Assembly: GCA_964016875.1 (NCBI GenBank)
Contig: OZ024720.1
Span: 71,577,520 to 71,641,519 of the forward strand
DNA from: Fallopia convolvulus
Taxonomy: Eukaryota > Streptophyta > Magnoliopsida > Caryophyllales > Polygonaceae
Direction of reading: 5' to 3'
Length of the DNA stretch: 64,000 nucleotides
Every line of letters starts with the position of its first letter. Position 1 is the stretch's first letter. A model generated the notes under the pieces. That model saw only the letters and a program-made list of their open reading frames with translations, did no database searches and was not told the DNA's origin. The position numbers and the translations under genes are program-made. This document shows, in pieces, positions 34,900-45,300 of this stretch.

Positions 34900-35593
34900 A
34901 CGTGTTAGCTGCTAATCAAGTTGATTTTCAAGTCAGTCAACTACTTGAATTTTGATGTACGATATTGCTAATTAAAGATAAGCGGTTTGAGGTCTCCGTT
35001 TCATCTACTTGAATTTTTATTGGTAAGACAAGGTTTTATAGAGGGTGGAGGTTTTAAGAGATTTTTAAGGAAGAATTTTCCATTACACATGTATAAGGTA
35101 ACGTACAGAGAAATTTGATAACTGAAAAGGCCACAATAGTTTCAGGTACGGGTAAATATCCCAGAGGGGCCATAAACTTTTTACGGCGTTTGTGTAGAGG
35201 AGGATCTCACATTCTCACTCCTAATATTAACTTGCTCTGTTCTACTATTTGACCGATAAATGTGCAAGTCGTGATATGTCCTATAGCGATGCCGGTATGC
35301 TAAAACGTACCATCACATCACATCACATGTATTGAATGTGTACTCTAGTTAGAACAAAATTAAAAAAGAAGAAAGAAATTCGCACAATCATACCAAGGTT
35401 TAGGAGAAATGAAGTAAATTTGATGATCAAACTTGAAATTACACAACGCATTAGGTTATATAAAAAAAAGGAGATTGAAAAGGGTTTTTTTATAATTATA
35501 TCAGATCGAGGGGAGAAAATGTTCAGCAGAGAAGGGAACAGCTAGCCACTGCCACATTCGAGGTGAAGGACCTTGCTTTCTGATCCACATTTC
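34900..35593. other. intergenic, no gene recognised
   Basis: Non-coding between the second PLAC8 promoter and the next MITE. The short Lys-rich open frames have no recognisable domain. Confidence 0.5.
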
Positions 35594-36154
35594 CAGTGGC
35601 ACAGGATTTCAATTTAATTGGTGCTAAATTTTTTGATGTCAATAAATTTCTCGAGGTCAAACTCTTGACTATATAAAAAAAAATGAAAAATATAGATATT
35701 TTTTATATAATTTTTTTTTCAGGAATAATATCCTAATAAGTACTAAGCGGTTCCTAGACAGTCTAAACAGAAGCCTAAACAAATTAGGTGGTCTTCTAAA
35801 CGAGTTAAAAGACTAAGTGGAATAGGACCTTTCAGTCCTATGCAGGACCTAGACAAAATTAAGCAGGAATTTTTAGAATAATATTAAATTTTATATTTTT
35901 TTGTAAAAAAAAATGTATATTTGAAAACCTTTATTTTCTATAGTATTTTTCATAAAAGTAAAAAAATTAACTTAGTTATCTTTTTTGGTAAAAAAAAAAT
36001 TTAACCTAGTTATTTTAAACAAATAGACTAGTTTCTATCAAAATAACTTAGTATTTTTTTTATATATATATTTAAAAAAAAAATTAATTGACTGGGGGGC
36101 TAAAATTGAGTGGGGACTATAGCCCCCACTCGCCCCCTTCTCCCTCCGCCAGTG
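35594..36154. mobile_element. probable hAT-like MITE (561 bp)
   Basis: Left end CAGTGGCACAGGATTTCAA and right end (reverse complement CACTGGCGGAGGGAG) fit the common CAGTGGCGGA terminus. Flanks CACATTTC and GACGTTCC match at five of eight positions, so the duplication is old or the ends are slightly off. It contains a micro-insertion near 35980. Confidence 0.5.
35960..36012 (-). mobile_element. micro-retroposon footprint (~11 nt) within the MITE
   Basis: AAAAAATTAACTTAGTTAT ends at 35979 and AAAAATTTAACCTAGTTAT ends at 36012. Between them is CTTTTTTGGTA, reading TACCAAAAAAG on the minus strand, the same ACC(A)n end as the other footprints. A-rich surroundings make the left limit vague. Confidence 0.45.
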
Positions 36155-36166
36155 GACGTTCCCAAT

Positions 36167-36520
36167 TGATAGCATCGCTAGGACTCGTCCGATGCGAGAA
36201 CGACGTCTTCCCAGTCGATTTCGAACTTAACTTTAGAATTTATTATTTTTTTTAGTGAGTTTTGTAATTTTTATAAACTAGCATTTATGATCTTCTCGGG
36301 TTTTCTTTACGGGACCTCGTGGCATACAACCGAAACGACTCCCGGGATGCCTTTTTTGAACCGTTAAGGCTAGATATAAATACTCTCAGGTTAGATTGCA
36401 AATTAATTAATCTAATATCTTTGCCCTAATTCTATTCTTTCGTCTCCCTTCTCCACCTCCTTTACTTTTGTTATAATTCTCCATTGAACTTGTGAAGGTA
36501 ATAACGTGTTACCTTTAACA
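36167..36520 (+). repeat. 5' LTR of decayed chromovirus
   Basis: Begins TGATAGCATCGCTAGG and ends TACCTTTAACA; TATA box GATATAAATA at 36373-36382. Compared with the 3' LTR it lacks 18 bases after TGATA, explained by deletion between two GATA copies, and differs by a block near 36330-36360. Confidence 0.85.
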
Positions 36521-39149
36521 ATTGGTGTTTTATTTATTGAACTACCGTCCTATGGATAACATCCAGGAAGAAACGGGGACGCATGACCCGACAGCCACCA
36601 CCATTGCGCGTCTCAGCGACACGATGGATCGTCTGGTTGCAGGATTGGAAGCGAGTATCCAGTTACAAGAGGTTCAGCGCCTTCGTACGGACCACGTGTA
36701 CGACATCCTTAACGGCCGCTGGAATCCTGCCGAGAACATACCCGCGCGAACAGCCGCAACTGTGATAGCGCAGCTGTCAACGCGGTCCCTGCACTGGGCA
36801 TCAACGTGCCGGATCCACTCGAAGCAGGAAACCCTCCGCTCCTGCCTGTTCCCATTGACAGTGCCCCCAACAAGTATCGACAACCGTTAGGGTTTAATGT
36901 CTGCGCTCCGCGTATGCCACCCACGCTTCACCATGATGTCAATCGCACCGTAATTAGGGCACCACCAGGCCCCGAGAACTATCCGCGTATTCGTATCGAT
37001 CCACCCCGTTTTAACGGTTCGGATCCCCAAGGTTGGATCTTTAAGGTCCAAGCTTATTACGACTATTATCACACGGCTGAGTACGATCGTTTAAGTTTGG
37101 TGGGTTTGTTGATTGATCGCCCGGCCTCCGATTGGTTCCATTATTATCAGCAAAACAATGTCAATGTGACATGGTAGGCGTTCTTACGCGAGGTACGACA
37201 GCGTTTTGATCCACACTATTATGAGGACTATGTGGGTCTCCTAGCTAAACTTCGATAGAAAACGATAGTGTTGGACTATCAGACCGAGTTCGAGTCTCTC
37301 TTGAATAAGGTCACCGGTCTCTCGGAATCGACCCTGATTTCCCTCTTTAAGGTCAGCCTCAAACAACCGATTCAACAAGAATTGAACCTCAGAAATCCCG
37401 TTTCTTTAGGGCATGCTTTTGCTCTGGCGCGGGAACTAGCCACATCTTTTGTTGACACTGTCGCCGGACAGCAGCAAGGCCGACGTTGGGGCGCTAGTGG
37501 GATCTATTCACCTCCGTCAGCGCCGGGTCCATCTGACCCGCCTCCACCGTCGAATCAGGCACAACCACAAACATCGACAACGGTATCCAAATTGCCAATT
37601 CGTCGTTTGTCACCTGCGGAAGGAGCCGAACGTTAGAAGAAAGGCTTGTGTTGGAATTACGATGAACAGTATTCAGCTGGCCACCGCTGTAAACATCGCT
37701 TCTTGGCACTTTTAGGCACGAACGATTCTGACGAGGACGACGACTTTGGACGCTTTGGTTGTGTCGGGCGATGTTTCTAGCATCCACACCATGGAAGGTA
37801 TTTCCAATCCTAAATCTTTGAAAGTTTTTGGTACTGTCTGTGCGCTACCTGTGCAGGTGTTGATTGATGGGGGAAGTACCCATAATTTCATTCATCCGGA
37901 CATTGCTGAAAAGCTTTGGCTGCCTTTAACAACTATTTCTCCATTCCGGGTTTATGTGGGGAATGACGATTCTCTTATTTGCAACCATCAATGTCGGGAA
38001 ACTCCATTATTATTGCAATCTTTCGAGTTTTCGGTTGACTTGTATGTCTTACAGATACACGGCCCGCACGTTGTGTTAGGAGTCCAATGGCTCCAAACTC
38101 TTGGCAAAGTGACTCATGATTATGCTCGGCTTATGATGGAATTCACTTTGAACAATCAACAGGTGCTTTTACAGGGCGACCGTCAGGGCCCTCGTCTCAT
38201 TTCTTTAAATACAATGCAATCTCTTTGTGTTGCTGATGAGGTTGCTGAGTGCTTTGAAGTTGTACCTATCACAACCGATATTGATTCAGCGGATGGGCCG
38301 CAACCTCTCGACGCCTTTCCAGAGAATTTACCGTCACCTACATTACAGGTGCTTCAGCGGCATTCTAGTGTGTTTCAAGTGCCAACCGGTCTGCCTCCAC
38401 GCCGTGCTTGGGATCACGACATACACTTGCAACAGGATGCGAAACCAGTTAATTTCAAGCCATACCGCTATCCTTATTTTCAAAAGACGGAAATTGAGCG
38501 ACAAGTACAGAAAATGTTATCTTAGGGAATCATCCGACATAGTACCAGTCCGTTCTCTTCACCAGCTTTACTTATTAAAAAGAAAGACGAGAGTTATCGT
38601 TTCTGCACCGACTACAGAGCTCTGAATTCCGCTACTATTATAGATAAGTTCCCTATACCCACTGTTGATGAATTGTTTGATGAATTGGGTAAAGCCGTCT
38701 TATTTACTAAGCTGGATTTGCGTTCAGAATATCATCAAATCTGAATGCATGAGTCGTATGTGCATAAAACAACGTTCCGTACGCATGATAGTCACTTTGA
38801 ATTCCTTGTCATGCCATTCGGCCTAACGAATGCGCCTTCCACTTTCCCTGCGTCAATGAATCAAATCTTTTCGGAGTTTCTGCGTGAATTTATTATCGTA
38901 TTCTTTGACGACAATCTGATCTACAGTTCGTCCTTGGAGCTTCATTTCAGGCATGTCGACGTCACTCTACAGATCCTGCACGCCAATAATTTTTTTATCA
39001 AGAGCTCCAAGTGTGCGTTTGCCATGACTAAAGTTGAGTATTTAGGCCATATCGTCTCTTCTGACCAATTGTTAGCCGATTCGGCCAAGCTCGTAGCCAT
39101 GTCAGATTGGTCGATACCGAAATATGTCCATCAGCTGAGAGGTTTTCTT

Positions 39150-40022
39150 TAGGGTTGAGCACAGTTCAGTTCAAACCGAAATTTTAAGTCGAACTGAACC
39201 GAAATCGATATAATTCGGTTCGTTTTTCGGTTTAGGAATTTTCCAAATTTCAGTAGGGCTGTAATCGAACCGAGCCGAGTTGAGCTTTGAGTTGCTCATG
39301 CTCGGCTCGGTTAAAAATAGACGAGCTCGAACGCGAGCTTAGTTCGAGCTTAAAATCTTGTTTGAGTTTCGTTCATTTAAATGTTCATCGAACTCGAGCT
39401 TGCTCGCGAACCTCTCGTTTAGTTTTTTGGCGAGACAAATTCGTGAACAACTCGTTTGCTTGATCAATTATACAAGCAAATGAAACTAAAATTTATACTA
39501 CGTGCTTTGAGAAACACCACCAAAACTATGTAATTTAACATAAAATATATATTGCATATAATATATAGTATATATAGCTTATTCATGAACATATAATCTA
39601 GTTTTTTTACGAGTGTTCAATCGAGCTTGCTCATGAGCATATTATCGAGTTTGCTCATGAGCAAACGAGCCGAACTATCTTGTGTTCAAGCTCAGCTCAT
39701 TTATCTTTCGAGCCTTAAAATTGTGCTCAAGCTCGGTTCATTTTCAAACTGAACCGAACACGAACAAGATTTAACCGAGCCGAACACCGAATTTCTCACG
39801 AACGGCTCGATTCATTTACAACCCTAAATTTCAGATTCGGTTCGGTTTCGGTTCGGTTTTCGGTTAAATTTCAGTTCGGTTCGAATTTTCCAAAGAATAA
39901 CCTTCTATTTATGTAAAACCGACAAGAACTGAAACCGAATCGAACCAAACCAATTTTGTTTGGTTTTCGGTTCACATAAAATGAAAATTCGGTTTTCGGT
40001 TTTGAACCGATGCTCAGCCCTA
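39150..40022. mobile_element. outer hAT MITE inserted in the chromovirus RT/RNase H region
   Basis: Starts TAGGGTTGAGCA and ends TGCTCAGCCCTA, perfect inverted repeats. GTTTTCTT (39142-39149) and GTTTTCTG (40023-40030) are the target copies; the pol reading frame resumes directly after it. The interior is rich in TTCGGTT/AACCGAA words. About 292 bp without the nested element. Confidence 0.92.
39254..39826. mobile_element. inner hAT MITE nested in the outer one (573 bp)
   Basis: Ends TAGGGCTGTAA..TTACAACCCTA with perfect 8-bp duplication AATTTCAG (39246-39253, 39827-39834). The interior has GAGCTCG/CGAGCTT/TGCTCATGAGC words and palindromic subterminal repeats. This is the youngest layer at this point of the nest. 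Confidence 0.93.
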
Positions 40023-41146
40023 GTTTTCTGGACCTCACCGAATATTACCGCAAATTTTTTCGTAATTATGCTCAGCTGGCCGCACCTCTAACATCATTGT
40101 TACAGAAAGACAAGTTTCAGTGGTCGGAGGCTACTACTACTGCTTTTCAGCACTTTAAAACAACTATGATGAGCCAACCGGTATTACAGCTCCCGGATTT
40201 CGATAAATCCTTTGTTCTGAAAATCGATGCTTCTGATGTGGGTGTAGGCGCGTTTCTACTATAGGATGAGCGCCCGATTTCTTTTTTCAGTAAGACATTG
40301 GGCAGTCGAAGTCGGGGCTCGTCAGCTTATCATAGAGAATTATACGCCATTGTGGTTGATGTGCAGAAATGGCGTCAATATTTGCTTGGGAAGGAATTCC
40401 TTATTCGCACTGATCAAAAGAGTCTGAAGGAATTACTTTCTGACGTTATTCAAACACCCGATCAACAGTTTTTCATCCGGAAGTTGATGGGTTATAAATT
40501 CTGGATCGAATACAAGATAGGTGCTAGTAATAGAGTTGACGACGCTTTATCTCGGTGTATGATTGAGGACGAAGCTGTGCAGGGACAATTTTTATCTATT
40601 TCAGCCCCATTGCTGGACTTGTTACAACAGGTTCGCCAGGAGAATGACACTCAATCGGATTTGATCGCACAATATGAAGCCGCGACCGCGGGTACCTTGG
40701 CCGCTCCTTTTCGCGTCTATTCCGGTATTCTTTATTATGGTCATCACCTTGTTCTCGCACAGGGATTCACCGTTGCGCGCCGAGGTGCTAGTTGAATACC
40801 ACGCCTCGCCTAGCGCCGGTCACCCGGGTGTGATTCGCATCTTCCGTCGATTGGCGGATGTCTTTTATTGGTCCGACATGCGAAATGATGTTAAACGGTT
40901 TGTGGACTCTTGTTTGATATGTCAAACCACTAAGTACAGCACTAAAAAGCCTGCCAGTCTCCTACAGCCTTTGCCGGTTCCTCATAAGGTTTGGGACGAT
41001 GTCTCAATGGATTTCATTACAGGGTTACCGCCTTCGAAAAGCTTTTCTGCCATCCTGGTTGTTGTGGATCACCTCTCTAAATATGCACATTTCGGGGCGT
41101 TGAGCGCGCATTACAACGCCCTGAAAGTTGCCGCCTTGTTTGTGGA

Positions 41147-41642
41147 TTTTTTTTTGCTGAAATGCTAATTCGGATAAAAGGAGAATATGAGCCCCGAGTG
41201 GCTAGTACAAGCAAGTCCTACCCGGGGCATACATGGGAAGGCGCATAGGCCACCCATACTATGCCACGGGTAGTCAAACCATACAAACATCTAACATACT
41301 AACATCAAAAACATAGCGCCACTAATCGAAAATACAAGTGCCGAACCACTAACATCAACCTAGGGAACAATTGACCTTGGTTTACATTTTGAACAAACAC
41401 ATGCTAGGGGGGCATTTTGGCCGCCCTAGCCGAGTTCCTCGTGGTGCGGCCGGTCAGGAGGTCGGGCCACTTGTGCGGCGCCTTTAGAGCTAGGATTGGT
41501 GCACTCGGACCACTCGGAATTGGTAGCTTCCTTCCTCTAGTTTTGACTGTTGTCCAACCTTCTCCATCTCGAGGTTCATCCTCGTGGTCATCTTCTTCTT
41601 CTTCGACGTTGTTGGCCTCACTTGCTTCTTCCTCTTCTTCCT
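41147..41642 (-). mobile_element. retroposed cDNA or 5'-truncated LINE inserted in integrase
   Basis: CTTGTTTGTGGA is duplicated at 41135-41146 and 41643-41654. The insert begins with nine T on the plus strand, i.e. a poly(A) tail of a minus-strand transcript. On the minus strand it opens with an acidic coding-like stretch (EEEEDDHEDEPRDGEGW) ending RTTRNSARAAKMPP and a stop at 41404, followed by about 240 nt of 3'-UTR-like sequence. This looks like a 5'-truncated processed copy of a host mRNA; a non-LTR element 3' end is the alternative. The parent gene is not recognised. Confidence 0.8.
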
Positions 41643-42584
41643 CTTGTTTGTGGAAATTGTTGTTAAACATCATGGTATACCGACAGTAATATTATCCGAT
41701 CGTGATTCGTGTTTCCGTAGCTCGTTTTGGACTGAAATTCATTGTTTGAGTGGTACTAAATTGCGTCACAGCTCGACCTATCACCCACAGACAGACGGGC
41801 AGACGAAAGCTAAGAATCGACATCTTGAACAATATTTGGGGGCGTTTACGCAGGGATGTCCGTGAAAATGGGTTGAATTTTTACCATGGGCCGAACTAGC
41901 GCTAAATTGCACTTATCATGAGGGGCTACGAATGTCGCCTTTTCAAGCCCTATACGACCGGGAGCCACCTCCGCTGACGCGCACAACACAGCCAGTCGGG
42001 TTGCCTTCGGCGGCTCTCGCTACGGTACAAGACCGGAACGAGCTTCTAGACCTCCTCCGCGCTAATCTCCACAAAATGCAACAAAGGATGGTTGCTCCTG
42101 CAAATGCACACCGACGTGAGCTTATGTTTGAGGTGGGCAATTTAGTTTGGCTGAAGCTGCAGCCGTACCGCCAACACTCGGTTGCCAAACCGCTGTCGGC
42201 GAAGCTTGCTCAACGCTTTTATATATGGTCTCTTTAAGGTCAAGGAGAAAATTGGACCGATTGCTTACCGCCTAGAGTTGCCCGCTAATGCTATGATTCA
42301 TGACGTATTCCATGTCTCACTGCTTCAGCCTTTTGTTCCGGGATCCCATACGCCGATTCACAAGTCTTTTCCGGATGAGTTTGTTCATGACAGACCGCTA
42401 TTAGTACAGGTTCGTGCTTTGGCTGAACGCAGTGTTTTAGTGGATGGGAAACCACGCCAGGAATGGTTGGTAGAATGGCGCGATGGCTCGCCTGACGACG
42501 CTACGTGGGAGCCTGTCGCTGGTCTGCGGGAGAAGTTTCCGGATCTCCGCCTTGAGGACAAGGCGATTGTCATCAGGGGGAGAA

Positions 42585-42945
42585 TGATACACCTCAGATT
42601 CAAGATAGCATCGCTAGGACTCGTCCGGTGCGAGAACGACGTCTTCCTAGTCGATTTCGAACTTAATTTTAGAATTTATTATTATTTTTAGTGAGTTTTG
42701 CAATTTTTATAAACTAGCATTTATGCTCTTCTCGGGTTTTCTTTACGGTTCTTTTCCGGTACGCCTTTTTTGAACCGTTAAGGCTAGATATAAATACTCT
42801 CATATTAGATTGCAAATTAATTAATCTAATATCTTTGCCCTAATTCTATTCTCTCGTCTTCCTTCTCCTCCTCCTCTATTCCTCCTCTACTTCGGTTATA
42901 ATTCTCCATTGAACTTGTGAAGGTAATAGCTTGTTACCTTTATCA
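42585..42945 (+). repeat. 3' LTR of decayed chromovirus
   Basis: Starts TGATACACCTCAGATTCAAG directly after the purine tract AGGGGGAGAA (42575-42584) and ends TACCTTTATCA. It keeps the 18 bases deleted in the 5' LTR. Confidence 0.85.
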
Positions 42946-45298
42946 CCAACAGTGCCCGAATTTCAACCAAGAAACTCGGGCACTGTTGGGATGTCAATCA
43001 ACCAAGAAACTAAAGTCCTTGGATAAAGGATGCAACACACGAAGAGGGTCATCAAGCATTAATTAGTTTTTTCGATCATCTCATAGAACTATCAGAATAC
43101 CACAAGAGCGTACACAAAGAAAGGAAATTTATTTTTCATCTCATAGAACTATCAGAATTACCACCAGATCGATCAACCAAGAAACTCTAAGTCGACAACA
43201 ATTGTTGGCAAAAACAAACTGCATGCAAGTTCTAAAATCATGACTTGGTTCACCACAAGTACGTAGACAAACCAGTGGACTTCTACTTCTCAAAGGAAGA
43301 TTCATGGATTGACAGGGAGAAATGAAGTCTTACCATTTACCACCCACCGATCAAACCTCACGCACCAGCCATGTATGAGCACTGATTTTGGTAGGCAACA
43401 CCTGGTCAACCCAAACTCGAAATTTTGTTCCCATTTTGCTTCCATAGCATTTCTTGACTGCCTCTATATATATGCACTCATGATCGAAGAGTGTGCTCAA
43501 CAGCAGATGCATGGATGAGTACAGCCGAGATAAGTATATAACCATCCATTGATCTACGTGCACAAGCTAATTAGCGTCCTGGGCTTGAAAATACTTCCAT
43601 CAGTATTATTGGGTAACTTTCCGTCTGACTTCAGCTTGTCAAGCAAATTGTAAGCCATAGCTTGTCCTTTGCCAGAACCCTTATATAGCTTATGTCCAAG
43701 TCAATCCCTTCAATTAATATATATGATTTTAACATCCAGCTGCAATGCATGTACAATAGATCAAGGTGAAGAAATAGAATATGTGCATGCATTACCCCAC
43801 GCTTCTCAAGTTGCTCAGCAAGAACCTACATCACCTCCTCCGATCCGCCTTGTCCTTCTTAACAGAAGAGCTAAGCTTATGTGGTCCTTCAGTCCTTGTT
43901 CCGTTTCTGCCTGCATTTGACACACAAAAGCAAGAAACCAAACCCACTGCAGGCCCTTAAAGTATTGTGTAACAGATTAGATTATATACTCCGTACGTTG
44001 CTGGTCATTTTTAGGAGATGGGTCTAATTGATTTTAGTACAAAAGATTGGAGATATATATCTCTCAGTATTATATGTAAGAGAATTAGATCCGTCCCTAA
44101 ATATACTCCCATCTATATTCGTCTACGACGTGATTAGGTGATGAATTTTTAAATTACATTAAAAAAAAACTTAAATATTAAAAAATATTTTCTAACTAAT
44201 TATAACAAAGAATTATAAGAGTGAGTTTGATTAGGGAATAGAAAAATCGAACTGCGTGGAGGGCTGGGTCTCAACTCCGAAGCAGGCGGTTGTGGTTTCC
44301 AAAGCTAAAAACGGCAAGTCGGCAAGCAAAGTGTGGGGGGACCAAGCGCCAAGTGGCAACTGGCGAGCCACGCCTTTTTTACTACTCCAGCCAGAATTCG
44401 GAACAAATTCGTGGTAGTTAGTTACACGGTATCCCACCTTCTACCAAAAAAAAGTTACACGGTATCCCAAATGCCAAGAAGCGAAGAGATCTCGAATTAA
44501 TACAGCAGTAGTAGTAGTATTCAGTTACGTATAGTCGCTCTCTAATTAATATACGCACGCCGCACGAAAAGTAGTCTCTCTTGTTGTAAAGGTCAACAAC
44601 TTACCGCCCCCTCCAGTTCCCAAGGTATATTCTCGTTTTGTACCCCGCCTTTGCGCTCCCCTTCCGCCGGATTTCTCAATTCTCCTCCCAACCCTGCTTC
44701 CTTCATCTGCTCCGCTTCCGTTTCCGGTATGCTTCACTCGCTTGGTCCGATCCTTAGTTGTGTTGATTTATTCCATCCGTGTCGTCTACGTACGATGGCC
44801 GTGATGTTTCTTGAGTTTAATTTCATCCATGCCAGATCCTCGGCCTTTTCTTACTGAGCCTCTCTTCTGTGCGACTTTATTTGATCTCTTTCGTTCTTCA
44901 GATCTAGTGACTGAATGGTGGATCCTCAGTTTGTGATATTACGTTACGGATTCCGAATTTATTGGCATTTTATTTAGGTTTAGTTCAAGGCGTTTGTGCG
45001 CTGGAAATCTGCATCTGCTTGAATTTGTCAGTGAATAGTGAATACTATACTCATGCCGGATGATGATTGCTTGTAATCAACGCACATAACATCTTAACCA
45101 ATCTCTGAGTTAGAGACAGACAATGTGTTGGTATTTAATTCACCGCAGTTAAGTCTGAAGGAGGCTGTTTAGTGTGTACCGTTCATTGATGAAATGAATT
45201 CACTGGTCTTTGAAATTATACCTAATCCTGTAAATAGATAGCACTAAAATTTGTTATTGTCATGAAAGCTCCTTCAGACATGTATATTTTGCTGACAG
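42946..45298. other. intergenic region before the phosphoglycerate-mutase-like gene
   Basis: Contains a hairpin (42947-42988), three copies of ATCAACCAAGAAACT-like words and a direct repeat TCTCATAGAACTATCAGAAT (43078, 43138). On the minus strand 43640-43920 has two coding-like stretches (GQAMAYNLLDKLKSDGKLPN; QGLKDHISLALLLRRTRRIG) that may be exons of an unrecognised or dead gene. 44580-44725 is probably the non-coding first exon of the downstream gene, with a donor CCG|GTATGC at about 44726. Confidence 0.45.
44421..44469 (+). mobile_element. micro-retroposon footprint (17 nt insert, 16-bp perfect duplication)
   Basis: GTTACACGGTATCCCA is present at 44421-44436 and 44454-44469, enclosing CCTTCTACCAAAAAAAA. 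This is the cleanest example of the TTCTACC(A)n family: nine bases of element plus eight A. It lies in the upstream region of the phosphoglycerate-mutase-like gene. Confidence 0.75.
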
Positions 45299-45300
45299 AT

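Larger units (their letters stand above)
36552..42691 (+). pseudogene. gag-pol of chromovirus, multiply disrupted
   Basis: Gag pieces lie at 36552-36890, 36806-37177 and 37268-37636, with internal stops. An aspartic protease (LIDGGSTHNFIHP) is at about 37860, RT from 38525 with MPFGLTNAPSTF and FFDDNLIYS (usual FxDDILIYS, so Ile to Asn) at about 38900, and connection/RNase H at 40030-40550 (KIDASDVGVGAFLL, TDQKSLKELL). Integrase runs 40780-41900: zinc-binding part, MDFITGLPPS, SDRDSC, then PQTDGQTKAKNR, in which the catalytic Glu is replaced by Lys. The chromodomain (VEWRDGSPDDATWEP) is at about 42470-42520. Stops at 37174, 38523, 38743, 40262 and 41863 and at least three frame changes are visible. 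It cannot encode active enzymes. Confidence 0.9.
36167..42945 (+). mobile_element. decayed Ty3/gypsy chromovirus with nested insertions (6.8 kb)
   Basis: 5' LTR 36167-36520 and 3' LTR 42585-42945 flank a gag-pol remnant. CCAAT/CCAAC at the outer ends is a one-mismatch 5-bp duplication. Domain order gag, protease, RT, RNase H, integrase, chromodomain is Ty3/gypsy chromovirus. In-frame stops, frameshifts, two nested hAT MITEs and a retroposed cDNA make it dead. No initiator tRNA-Met primer site follows the 5' LTR; the leader reads ATTGGTGTTTTATT. Confidence 0.9.

Noticed and set aside
41404..41673. Minus-strand 89-residue acidic open frame as an independent gene
   Set aside because: Its first codons lie in antisense integrase sequence beyond the target duplication; the remainder belongs to the retroposed insert.
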